A stretch of DNA of 36,550 nucleotides from positions 1 to 36,550 of the forward strand of contig JAOABA010000050.1 of NCBI GenBank assembly GCA_026418625.1. Direction: 5' to 3'. Positions 8,854 through 16,073 of this stretch are shown piece by piece. The position numbers and the translations under genes were made by a program. How positions within the stretch are numbered: the stretch's first letter is position 1; the number at the start of each line of letters is the position of its first letter. Source of the DNA: Candidatus Kapaibacterium sp. (lineage in GTDB: Bacteria; Bacteroidota; Ignavibacteria; Kapaibacteriales; UBA2268). The notes beneath the pieces are model-generated. The model was not told the DNA's origin, searched no databases, and saw nothing but the letters and a program-made list of their open reading frames with translations.

Positions 8854-9954
8854 ATGAATATTAATGAAATTGATACACCGGCATTATTGATTGATTTTTC
8901 TAAATTAAAAGATAATATCAAAAAGATGCAGGATTTTTCAGATTTAAAGGGAATTAAATTAAGACCTCATATAAAAACACACAAGATGCCTTCAATAGCT
9001 AAAATGCAAATTGAAGCTGGTGCGATTGGTATAGCTGTTGCAAAATTAGGCGAGGCAGAGGTCTTTGCTAATGAAGGTTTTGATGATATTCAAATTGCTA
9101 ATATTATTATTGGTGAGAAAAAGATAGATAGATTATTTCATTTAAATGGAAAAGTCAGAGAACTTTCAGTATGTGCAGACTCCATCGAAGGAGTTAGGCA
9201 ACTTAACGAAAGATTTAAAGATAGCGGTAAACAAATGAATGTAATGATTGAGATTGATTCTGGTTTGGGTAGAAGCGGATTGAAGGATAAAACAGAAATT
9301 TTAAAATTAGCAAAAGAAATCGAGGGGTGTAACGGATTAAAATTTAACGGGATTCTAACTCACGCCGGGCAAGTCTATTCGGCAAATACATTTGACGAAA
9401 TTCAAAATATAGCCAATTTTGAAGTCTCATTTATGACTGATATTGCTGAGTTTCTAAAATATAACGGAATTGAAACACCAAATGTAAGTATTGGCTCAAC
9501 GCCAGCTGCGAATGCGAATGAATCACTTGATAGTATAACGGAAATTAGACCCGGCAATTATGTTTTTTATGATATGATACAAGTTTCTTTGGGAGTTGCA
9601 AAAATTGAACAATGTGCTTTATCAATCCTTACAACAGTCATATCGAAACCTTCGAATGATAGAGTTATAATAGATGCCGGTAGCAAAGCACTTCATACCG
9701 ACAGAGGTGCTCACGGAAATGACAAGATTAAAACTTACGGGAATGTTTTAAATAAAAACTGCTCCATTCTGAGACTTTCGGAAGAACACGGATTTATCTA
9801 TCATAATGGGGAGCAATTCAGTATTGGTGAGAAAATCAGGATTATACCAAATCACGCCTGCGCTGTTTGCAATCTGTTTGATTATGCATATTTAATCGAA
9901 GATAATAAGGTAAAAGACATTATTGAAATTTCAGCCCGAGGAAAGATGACTTAA
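8854..9954 (+). CDS. D-serine dehydratase / D-threonine aldolase-like PLP enzyme
   Basis: This is a fold-III (alanine racemase-like) PLP enzyme of 366 residues. The motif RPHIKTHK (37-44) supplies the Lys that forms the Schiff base with PLP, most likely K41. An alanine-racemase N-terminal barrel follows (EIDSGLGRSGL, GILTHAGQVY, VSIGSTPAAN). The C-terminal beta domain has HACAVCNLFD, with H334 and C336 in the metal-site position. An His-x-Cys pair is typical of the Zn-dependent D-serine dehydratase branch, while His-x-Asp is typical of the D-threonine aldolase branch, so D-serine deamination is favoured (inference). It is preceded by 76 bases that it shares with the divergent lipoprotein gene. 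Its stop is directly followed by the end of a tiny opposite-strand ORF. Confidence 0.87.
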   Translation: MNINEIDTPALLIDFSKLKDNIKKMQDFSDLKGIKLRPHIKTHKMPSIAKMQIEAGAIGIAVAKLGEAEVFANEGFDDIQIANIIIGEKKIDRLFHLNGKVRELSVCADSIEGVRQLNERFKDSGKQMNVMIEIDSGLGRSGLKDKTEILKLAKEIEGCNGLKFNGILTHAGQVYSANTFDEIQNIANFEVSFMTDIAEFLKYNGIETPNVSIGSTPAANANESLDSITEIRPGNYVFYDMIQVSLGVAKIEQCALSILTTVISKPSNDRVIIDAGSKALHTDRGAHGNDKIKTYGNVLNKNCSILRLSEEHGFIYHNGEQFSIGEKIRIIPNHACAVCNLFDYAYLIEDNKVKDIIEISARGKMT

Positions 9955-10020
9955 TCACCGGAGATCAATAACTTCCATATCTTTACACGTTTTTCCAAAA
10001 CAAAAGCAATTTGTGCACAT
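9955..10020 (-). CDS. Possible 21-residue Cys-rich minigene
   Basis: A minus-strand ORF starts at ATG 10020 and ends at TGA 9955-9957, one base from the stop of the convergent PLP-enzyme gene. Its 21 residues include C2, C5, C7 and C12 (CTNCFCFGKTC), a pattern suited to metal binding. A strong Shine-Dalgarno-like AGAAGGG at 10027-10033 (minus strand) sits six bases before the ATG, better than that of most genes here. I do not recognise the peptide. It is short enough to be chance, so it is offered as a candidate only. A promoter is not evident. Confidence 0.4.
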   Translation of the reverse strand: MCTNCFCFGKTCKDMEVIDLR

Positions 10021-10170
10021 AATAAACCCTTCTAATAAATATTATTCAGAATCACTGCAAATGATAGCGATTATTCATTTATATTTGATTTAAATTTAGT
10101 TTGATTAAATTTTTGAACAGTTATAATAGTAAATGATTGATAAAGAATATATTTAACAAAATTTAAAATT

Positions 10171-10200
10171 TTGATTTGTAAAAATAATTTTTTATGTTTG
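10171..10200 (+). promoter_or_regulatory. Putative Bacteroidetes-type promoter for the AraC regulator
   Basis: TTG at 10171-10173 and TATGTTTG at 10193-10200 are separated by 19 bases, matching the TTG-N17-23-TAnnTTTG consensus. The start codon at 10293 is about 92 bases downstream, leaving a long leader. This is the best promoter-like match in the window by eye, but AT-rich background makes chance hits common. Confidence 0.5.
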
Positions 10201-10292
10201 TCTAACTTATTAAAAAATTTGTTTGATTTTATTATTTAATTATATAGTATTACTATGGATAGTCTAAGAAGTGAAATTTCTTTTATAAACTG

Positions 10293-11105
10293 ATGATTCA
10301 AAAATCATACATATACTATCCATCTAATGATCTTGAAAAGTTGTTATTTAAGTTTATTTGGAAAATTGAAATTCATCATAACACTCAGAAGATTGAACAA
10401 ATTTTACCAAAAGGGACTGCTGAATTAATTTTCAATTTAAGTGAGGATGTCCATTATTTCACTGATGATATATCAAAATCAAAACCTGTTTATAAAAGTT
10501 TTATTAATGGGGTTAATACAAAATCTCATTACTTGGTGAAAACCGGATTACAGACTTTTATTGGAATACAGTTCCATCCCTGTGCCATTAAATATCTTTT
10601 CAAAATTCCTGCCAATGAGTTTATTGATAAAATCATTGATTCATTTCATGTCTTAAGATCAACAGTGGAAGTATATCAACTATTGAGGTCTGATGATAAT
10701 TTTCAAAATCAGGTAAAAATTATAAAAAAATGGTTGTTGAAAGAGGTTAAATTTTCTTCTTATCAAATTGAACGAAACAAAATGTTCAATCTTCTTAATT
10801 TTAATGATCCTTTTTTATTTTCAATTAAGTCTATCTGCGATAGATATAATATTTCTGACAGACAATTAAGAAGAATTTCTGAGGAATACATTGGTCTTAA
10901 ACCAATTGATTGCATTACTTATCGAAGATATTTGCATTCTCTCCATGAAATTCATTATAAGAATGATACATTGACACAGACAGCCTATGTATGTGGTTTT
11001 TATGATCAATCTCATTTTATCAGAGTATTCAAAGAATTCACCGGTTTATCCCCAAAGTTTTATAAGAAAAATAAAAGTAAATTAATCGGTCACATATTTT
11101 ATTAA
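10293..11105 (+). CDS. AraC-family transcriptional regulator
   Basis: This 270-residue protein has a DUF6597-like N-terminal domain (about 1-115), with QILPKGTAELIFNLSE and IGIQFHPCAIKYLF typical of that domain. A C-terminal AraC HTH domain spans about 170-265. The first helix-turn-helix is around SIKSICDRYNISDRQLRRIS and the second around LTQTAYVCGFYDQSHFIRVF. FKEFTGLSPKFYKK is the canonical AraC tail. It probably controls itself and/or the cytochrome c and membrane-protein genes that follow 106 bases downstream on the same strand (inference from position). The inducer is unknown; the N-terminal domain is not the sugar-binding AraC cupin in any obvious way. Confidence 0.9.
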   Translation: MIQKSYIYYPSNDLEKLLFKFIWKIEIHHNTQKIEQILPKGTAELIFNLSEDVHYFTDDISKSKPVYKSFINGVNTKSHYLVKTGLQTFIGIQFHPCAIKYLFKIPANEFIDKIIDSFHVLRSTVEVYQLLRSDDNFQNQVKIIKKWLLKEVKFSSYQIERNKMFNLLNFNDPFLFSIKSICDRYNISDRQLRRISEEYIGLKPIDCITYRRYLHSLHEIHYKNDTLTQTAYVCGFYDQSHFIRVFKEFTGLSPKFYKKNKSKLIGHIFY

Positions 11106-11116
11106 TATATGTCCGA
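11086..11116 (+). terminator. Stem-loop across the end of the AraC gene (possible attenuator/terminator)
   Basis: TCGG-TC-ACATAT is followed by a nine-base loop and ATATGT-CCGA, giving about ten pairs with a two-base bulge. It spans the stop codon. A short T-run (11126-11130) follows after a gap. It could be a weak terminator separating the regulator from the cytochrome gene, or a chance hairpin in AT-rich DNA. Confidence 0.3.
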
Positions 11117-11211
11117 CTGATACAATTTTTATATCTGCATAAATAATAAGTTAGCATTATTAAAATATTATTTTAAGAATTATTATTTAATGTTTCAAAG
11201 GGATTTGTTAA

Positions 11212-12210
11212 ATGAAGAAATTTTTTAAAATTGTTCTTTGGATTTTCGGAATCCTTCTTGTTGTCGTTCTTGGTCTTTTCGCATATATTGAATTATCATG
11301 GAATAAAACTTATGATGCTCCATATCCTAATATAATAGCAAGTACTGATTCTACCCTTATTGAGCGAGGTAGATATTTGATACATGGTCCCGGACATTGC
11401 GGTGGTTGTCATATCCCAAATAATCAAGTAAGAGATTGGGATGAAGGAAAAGAATTACCATTAATCGGTGGTTGGAATATTTCATTTCCGGGTTTAGGAA
11501 CATTCCGTGCTCCTAATCTTACACCTGACAAAGAAACTGGTATTGGAGATGTTACAGATGGTCAATTAGCACGTGCTGTTAGGTATATGGTATCACATGA
11601 TAATAGAGGTCTAATGGGATTTATGAGATTTCAAAATATGAGCGATTATGATGTTACTGCTATTATTTCTTATCTCAGAGCTCAACAACCAATTAAAAAT
11701 AAAATTGAGAAATCTGACTACGAACTTATGGGAAAAGCCTTATTAGCTTTTGGCTTGATTAAACCTGAGGGACCAACCGGAACTCCCCCAAATTCAGTCA
11801 AAATAGAACCAACTGCTGAATATGGGAAATATGTCGCAAACTCAGTCGCTAATTGCTATGGATGTCATACTGAATTTGATCCTGCCGCTGGAAAATATAT
11901 TGGAAAACCTTATGCCGGTGGTTCAACTTTCCCACCAGATGAATTTTCAGAGGGTTATGCTTTTAAATCACCTAACTTAACACCCGACAAGAAAACAGGT
12001 GTAATAGCTAATTGGACTGAAGACCAATTCATATCGAGATTTAAATCTGGCAGAATACAAAGGGGAAGCCCTATGCCTTGGGGGGCATTCTCAAGAATGA
12101 CTGAGGTTGATTTAAAAGCTTTGTATCGTTATTTTATGTCTCTCGAACCGGTAAACAATAAAATTCAAAAGACTGTATTCGCTCCCGGAGAGGACTTCAG
12201 CAAAAAATAA
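11212..12210 (+). CDS. Membrane-anchored dihaem c-type cytochrome
   Basis: This 332-residue electron carrier has an N-terminal uncleaved-looking transmembrane anchor (FFKIVLWIFGILLVVVLGLF, 4-23) and two c-type haem sites, CGGCH at 63-67 and CYGCH at 215-219. Each begins a cytochrome domain with a repeated APNLTPDKETG / SPNLTPDKKTG segment, as in the cytochrome c subunits of alcohol and aldehyde dehydrogenases (adhB-like). Candidate Met axial ligands include those in GFMRFQNM and GSPMPWGAF. It faces the periplasm and would pass electrons from a dehydrogenase or peroxide or quinol reaction to the respiratory chain; the partner enzyme is not in the window. It follows the AraC gene and precedes a small membrane protein by 47 bases. 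ATG 11212 follows an AAAGGG site. Confidence 0.88.
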   Translation: MKKFFKIVLWIFGILLVVVLGLFAYIELSWNKTYDAPYPNIIASTDSTLIERGRYLIHGPGHCGGCHIPNNQVRDWDEGKELPLIGGWNISFPGLGTFRAPNLTPDKETGIGDVTDGQLARAVRYMVSHDNRGLMGFMRFQNMSDYDVTAIISYLRAQQPIKNKIEKSDYELMGKALLAFGLIKPEGPTGTPPNSVKIEPTAEYGKYVANSVANCYGCHTEFDPAAGKYIGKPYAGGSTFPPDEFSEGYAFKSPNLTPDKKTGVIANWTEDQFISRFKSGRIQRGSPMPWGAFSRMTEVDLKALYRYFMSLEPVNNKIQKTVFAPGEDFSKK

Positions 12211-12257
12211 TTGGAATTATGTTTAATTAGTTTTTTCATCAATAAGGAGTACTTTTT

Positions 12258-12665
12258 ATGAGTAAAAAAATGTTACTAGCTTGGATAGTTGGTTTTGTTA
12301 CATTCTTCCTTGTTGGCTGGGTTGTATATGATGTAATCCTGAAATCATTTTATGCAAACTTTATGGCTCAACTTGGTGATTGTATAATCAAAGAGCCACC
12401 GATTTTACCAATTATTATTGCACATATTTGTTTTTCTTTGATTTTAACATTGTGGCTTATTAAAAACGATGCAAAAACCTTCTTTGAGGGAATAAGTAAA
12501 TCAGTTTTTGTTGTTGTATTAATTTTGGTTTGGTATGAAGCTTGGATGTTTACTTTTTTACCACAAATGAATTTAACAATTGCAATTGTGGATGTTTTAT
12601 CAAATACTTTTATTACATTGGTAGGAACTGGATTAATGGGTTTGATATTAGGGAAAATCAATTAA
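12258..12665 (+). CDS. Small four-TM membrane protein of unknown function
   Basis: This 135-residue integral membrane protein has about four hydrophobic segments: LAWIVGFVTFFLVGWVVYDV, the IIAHICFSLILTLWLI region, VVLILVWYEAWMFTF, and the C-terminal VGTGLMGLILGKIN. The GWVVYDVILKSFYANFM stretch is reminiscent of DUF1761-type inner-membrane proteins, but I do not have a firm match. A strong AAGGAG ribosome site at 12244-12249 precedes ATG 12258. It sits 47 bases after the cytochrome c gene and just before a terminator, so the two are likely co-transcribed. It may serve as a membrane partner of the cytochrome (inference). No catalytic motif is seen. Confidence 0.75.
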   Translation: MSKKMLLAWIVGFVTFFLVGWVVYDVILKSFYANFMAQLGDCIIKEPPILPIIIAHICFSLILTLWLIKNDAKTFFEGISKSVFVVVLILVWYEAWMFTFLPQMNLTIAIVDVLSNTFITLVGTGLMGLILGKIN

Positions 12666-12685
12666 AAACCTTTGTTGCTGAAATA

Positions 12686-12716
12686 AAAAAAAATCCTGCA
12701 TCAAGCAGGATTTTTT
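12686..12716. terminator. Strong bidirectional intrinsic terminator
   Basis: AAATCCTGC (12691-12699), loop ATCAA, GCAGGATTT (12705-12713) forms a perfect nine-base-pair stem, flanked by A-runs upstream and a T-run downstream. It therefore works for both the plus-strand membrane-protein gene and the convergent minus-strand secreted-protein gene. It is the clearest terminator in the window. Confidence 0.9.
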
Positions 12717-12729
12717 TATTTCTGGCTAA

Positions 12730-15700
12730 TTAAAATTTAATTAGTTTATCATTAAACTCAATACCTTTTGATCTTATGACAATATAATATACACCGCTGG
12801 GTATGTTTGTCAAATCAACTGTAAATGAACTTTGATTAATGGAGAAATATTTAGAGTAAAAAACTTGTTTGCCTAAGATGTTTGTAATTTCAATAACAAA
12901 TTCATCTTCAATAGGTTTCGATAAATGTATAAAAAATCTGCCACTACTTGGATTTGGTGTGATTTGAATTATATTATTATCTATTAAATCATTTACATTA
13001 GAAATAATATTATAAGGTTCAGATAAATTAGAGCAATTATTCTCGTCGAATATCTCAACTGAATAATCTCCTAATTCAGTAATAGTAATTGTTCGAGATG
13101 TTGAGTCTTTAATAGGTTTTCCATTAAAATACCATTGATAAGATTTAGCTTCAGATGATTGTAGAATTACTGGAGATAATCTTGTAATAGTTGGTTTTTG
13201 TGGTTTTGGAGCAGTCACCACATTAAATTTTGCAATAGCTTTGCACCCTTCACTTGTAGTAGCAGTCAATGTGTATTCGCCCAGAGATTTTATCTGAATT
13301 CTTCGAGTTTTTTCACCAGTTGACCATTCATAGCTTGTAAAACCAAGAGAACCAGAAAGTTCAAGATTGATGCTATCTCCTTCGCAGACAGGATGTTTTC
13401 CAACTGTTCTGATAGTAAGATCAGGTAATGGAAGAACAGTAACCTCTATTGACTGAGATCGAGATTTGCATCCGCTACCATCATCAATCGTGAGAGAATA
13501 AGTCCCGCTCTCCTTTATGATAATCCTTTTTGTTGTCTCCCCGTTTGACCATTGGTAAGTCGGATAATTATCTTCAGCTTCGATAATAACCGAGTCACCC
13601 TTGCAAATCTTTGTTTCACCAATTATTCTTACTTTTGGTTGAGGAACATTACATTCAATTATTGGAGCTTCCCAAATTCCCTGACCATAAGTTGCAGCTC
13701 TAATTTTCTTTGTTGGATAATGAATTTCCAGCTCAGAAATAATCAAATAAGGCATCCCTTGCCCATAAGGTTCCCAGAAAGCTGAACCATAGTCTGAATA
13801 GAAAACTCCAATATCGGTTCCAATGTATAATCTATCAGGTGAGTTATTTTGATAGACAATTGTGTTAACAGGAACATTAGGTAAATTCCCAGAAATATTT
13901 TTCCAAGTTGTGCCATCATATTCGAAAACTTTGCTACCAGCAGAGTAACCACCGTTAGTTATCCAAATTCTTTTATGATTTTTTTGATCTACAGCAATAT
14001 AAGTAATTAAGCTTGTTTGTGGATTAGTAATATTTTTCCAAGTTGTGCCACCATCATAAGTAACGTAGATAGTGTTCAGTGTAGCAGCATAAATTGTATT
14101 ACTATCACTAGGAGCGAAAGCTAATGATCTTAAAGTAGAGCCTGAAAAATTAGAAATCTTTTTCCATTGTCTTCCATTATTCCAAGAAGCCCAAACATTG
14201 CTGTATCCTGCGATTAATTTATCTGGATTATGAGGACTAATAAGAAATGGAGTAACCCAAGCACCATTTTCACCAGTTGTGCTTCTACTAAGCATTGTAG
14301 AAAAAGTTGATCCATTCGAAGTTCTGTAAAGATTGCCATTATAGATTGATAGATAAATATTATTTGCATTTGTAGGGTCAATAGCACATTCCATACCATC
14401 ACCACCATACATCTTTTTCCAAGACCCATTAACTAACATACTCGTTCCATTATCTTGAGAACCAGCTATTATCATATTAGGATTTGTATAAGAAACCCCT
14501 AATCTATAAAATTGAGTAATATTCATACCTTCATCAACTGTTATCCATCTTTTACCGCCGTCAGAGGTTCTATCAATACCTCCGTCATTGGTAGCAAACA
14601 AGTCCCCAGAAACTTCATCATAGATTAAATAGTGAATATCAGCATGAACTAAAGGTTTATTATATCCGCCATACCAGTGGGTAATATGTTCCCAATTGAA
14701 ACCACCATCTTTAGATTTCCAAATATTAATTCCACCAACAAAAATTTCCTTATCATCCCAAGGTGCCACGGCAACGCACAAATCATACCATCCTTGACCA
14801 ACATTTCTATCATTTCCCGTTCCATCATCCCTTCCTAAAATATTAGGAGTATTACCAGAGTTTGAACTTGCAACAGTCCAAGTAGCTCCTTCATCATAGG
14901 AAACACGAAATGAATGGAAAGGCGTGGTTGAGCATAATGCATAAATATTTTTATTATTTGCTGGAGTAACTGCCAAAGCTATTCTATTAGCTCCATTTAC
15001 CTGATGAACTGAGTTCCAAGTTTCGCCCATATCAGTTGACTTGTAAATACTTGGATTGCTTCCATAAGTTGCAGCATATAATACATTTGGATTACCGGGT
15101 TTAGCAACTAAATCTTTGAAATAACCTTGATTATTTTTATTTATCCAAGTTATACCACCGTCAGTCGTTTTATATATACCACTGCTTGTAGCAGCAACAA
15201 CAATGTTAGGATAATTTGGATGAACAAATAACTTTGCTACAACCTGCTGACTGTTTAAAGAAAATGCAAGATTTGTAACAGTCCAACTCGCACCCTCGTC
15301 AGTTGTTTTTAAAACACCAATGGAATAAGAATTTCCTCCACCACCTCCGATTCCATTAGCATCACCAGTAGCGACATAAGCAATTCTTGGATTATCCTGA
15401 CAAAATTGAATATCAGAGATTCCAAGTGAAAGAAATTGAGTAAATGGAAACTCAGCCCAAGTTCTACCAAAGTCATTGGAATACCATAAACCGCCAGATG
15501 CTGCACCTGCCCAAATTGTTCTTGGTTTTGTTGGATGAAATCTCATAATGTTGACCCTTCCAACACCTTTATCGTCACCACCTGAAGGAGGAGGTGGGTT
15601 TGTAAATGGTCCCAATGCTTTCCATTCAACTTTTGAAAGTAAAGAGTTTCTCTTACTATTATTAATGAAATCAAAGTAAGAGTTCAAATACTTTGCTACA

Positions 15701-15963
15701 TTAGGAATAGTTCCATCGGGATTAAGTCTTGTCTCCCAGAAGTGCTCCCAACGCTTGAATTGTTTCCAGCCTCCCTTTCTTAATGTATCAGGAATATCTT
15801 TCCAAATTTCTTCTATTTTATCTCTCATTTGATAAAAATTGTCATTTTTACTGAGTTGGACTGATTGAAGACTTGGCTGAGCCTTAATTTCGTTGGATAA
15901 CTGGAAAAAGGTTAAAATTGATAAATTAATTAATATGATTAATTTAGTAAGATTTTTTAACAT
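12730..15963 (-). CDS. T9SS-exported giant BNR protein with Ig-like modules (1077 aa, copy A)
   Basis: This is a predicted surface or secreted protein. The N-terminus has a signal peptide (hydrophobic core near 8-22, IKAQ near 29). The conserved region WKALGPFTNPPPPSGG to GRVNIMRFHPTKPRTIW leads into a beta-propeller of Asp-box repeats (TTDEGASW, TTDGGITW, STDMGETW, SDGGKRW, TYDGGTTW). Two Ig-like or PKD-like modules follow (about 790-960), each with ICKGDSV-like and WSNGETTKR-like motifs, and a third PKD-like segment carries YQWYFNGKPI. The last 77 residues, from ITPNPSSGRF at 1001, form the T9SS type A sorting domain, ending SGVYYIVIRSKGIEFNDKLIKF-like. It is paralogous to the next gene along the minus strand (16074-19295), with which it is tandem. 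The molecular role is unknown; adhesion or glycan binding is plausible. Confidence 0.9.
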   Translation of the reverse strand: MLKNLTKLIILINLSILTFFQLSNEIKAQPSLQSVQLSKNDNFYQMRDKIEEIWKDIPDTLRKGGWKQFKRWEHFWETRLNPDGTIPNVAKYLNSYFDFINNSKRNSLLSKVEWKALGPFTNPPPPSGGDDKGVGRVNIMRFHPTKPRTIWAGAASGGLWYSNDFGRTWAEFPFTQFLSLGISDIQFCQDNPRIAYVATGDANGIGGGGGNSYSIGVLKTTDEGASWTVTNLAFSLNSQQVVAKLFVHPNYPNIVVAATSSGIYKTTDGGITWINKNNQGYFKDLVAKPGNPNVLYAATYGSNPSIYKSTDMGETWNSVHQVNGANRIALAVTPANNKNIYALCSTTPFHSFRVSYDEGATWTVASSNSGNTPNILGRDDGTGNDRNVGQGWYDLCVAVAPWDDKEIFVGGINIWKSKDGGFNWEHITHWYGGYNKPLVHADIHYLIYDEVSGDLFATNDGGIDRTSDGGKRWITVDEGMNITQFYRLGVSYTNPNMIIAGSQDNGTSMLVNGSWKKMYGGDGMECAIDPTNANNIYLSIYNGNLYRTSNGSTFSTMLSRSTTGENGAWVTPFLISPHNPDKLIAGYSNVWASWNNGRQWKKISNFSGSTLRSLAFAPSDSNTIYAATLNTIYVTYDGGTTWKNITNPQTSLITYIAVDQKNHKRIWITNGGYSAGSKVFEYDGTTWKNISGNLPNVPVNTIVYQNNSPDRLYIGTDIGVFYSDYGSAFWEPYGQGMPYLIISELEIHYPTKKIRAATYGQGIWEAPIIECNVPQPKVRIIGETKICKGDSVIIEAEDNYPTYQWSNGETTKRIIIKESGTYSLTIDDGSGCKSRSQSIEVTVLPLPDLTIRTVGKHPVCEGDSINLELSGSLGFTSYEWSTGEKTRRIQIKSLGEYTLTATTSEGCKAIAKFNVVTAPKPQKPTITRLSPVILQSSEAKSYQWYFNGKPIKDSTSRTITITELGDYSVEIFDENNCSNLSEPYNIISNVNDLIDNNIIQITPNPSSGRFFIHLSKPIEDEFVIEITNILGKQVFYSKYFSINQSSFTVDLTNIPSGVYYIVIRSKGIEFNDKLIKF

Positions 15964-16012
15964 TGTAATATCTCAAATTAATATAAACGAATTTTTAACA
16001 TAACTATTTCGC

Positions 16013-16033
16013 AATAATGTATAACACATTATT
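16013..16033. promoter_or_regulatory. Inverted repeat upstream of the 15963 gene (possible operator)
   Basis: AATAATGT-ATAAC-ACATTATT has perfect eight-base arms and a five-base centre, about 50 bases upstream of the copy-A start and in the 110-base gap between the two paralogues. It could be an operator or a hairpin. AT-rich composition makes chance palindromes fairly common, so confidence is low. Confidence 0.35.
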
Positions 16034-16073
16034 CATACAAATAGTTACACGGAACACCAAAAAATGTTGGATT

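Larger units (their letters stand above)
9955..10292. other. 338-bp intergenic region
   Basis: This is the largest gene-poor gap in the window, between the PLP enzyme and the AraC regulator. It holds a possible minus-strand Cys-rich minigene (9955-10020) and a well-formed promoter for the regulator (10171-10200). The remainder is AT-rich, with several ATTTAAATTT-like runs but no clear hairpin, tRNA or repeat that I can support. Confidence 0.6.

Noticed and set aside
12368-12661. Minus-strand open frame inside the small membrane-protein gene
   Set aside because: It is the shadow of the four-TM protein gene, which has a strong ribosome site and hydrophobic segments.
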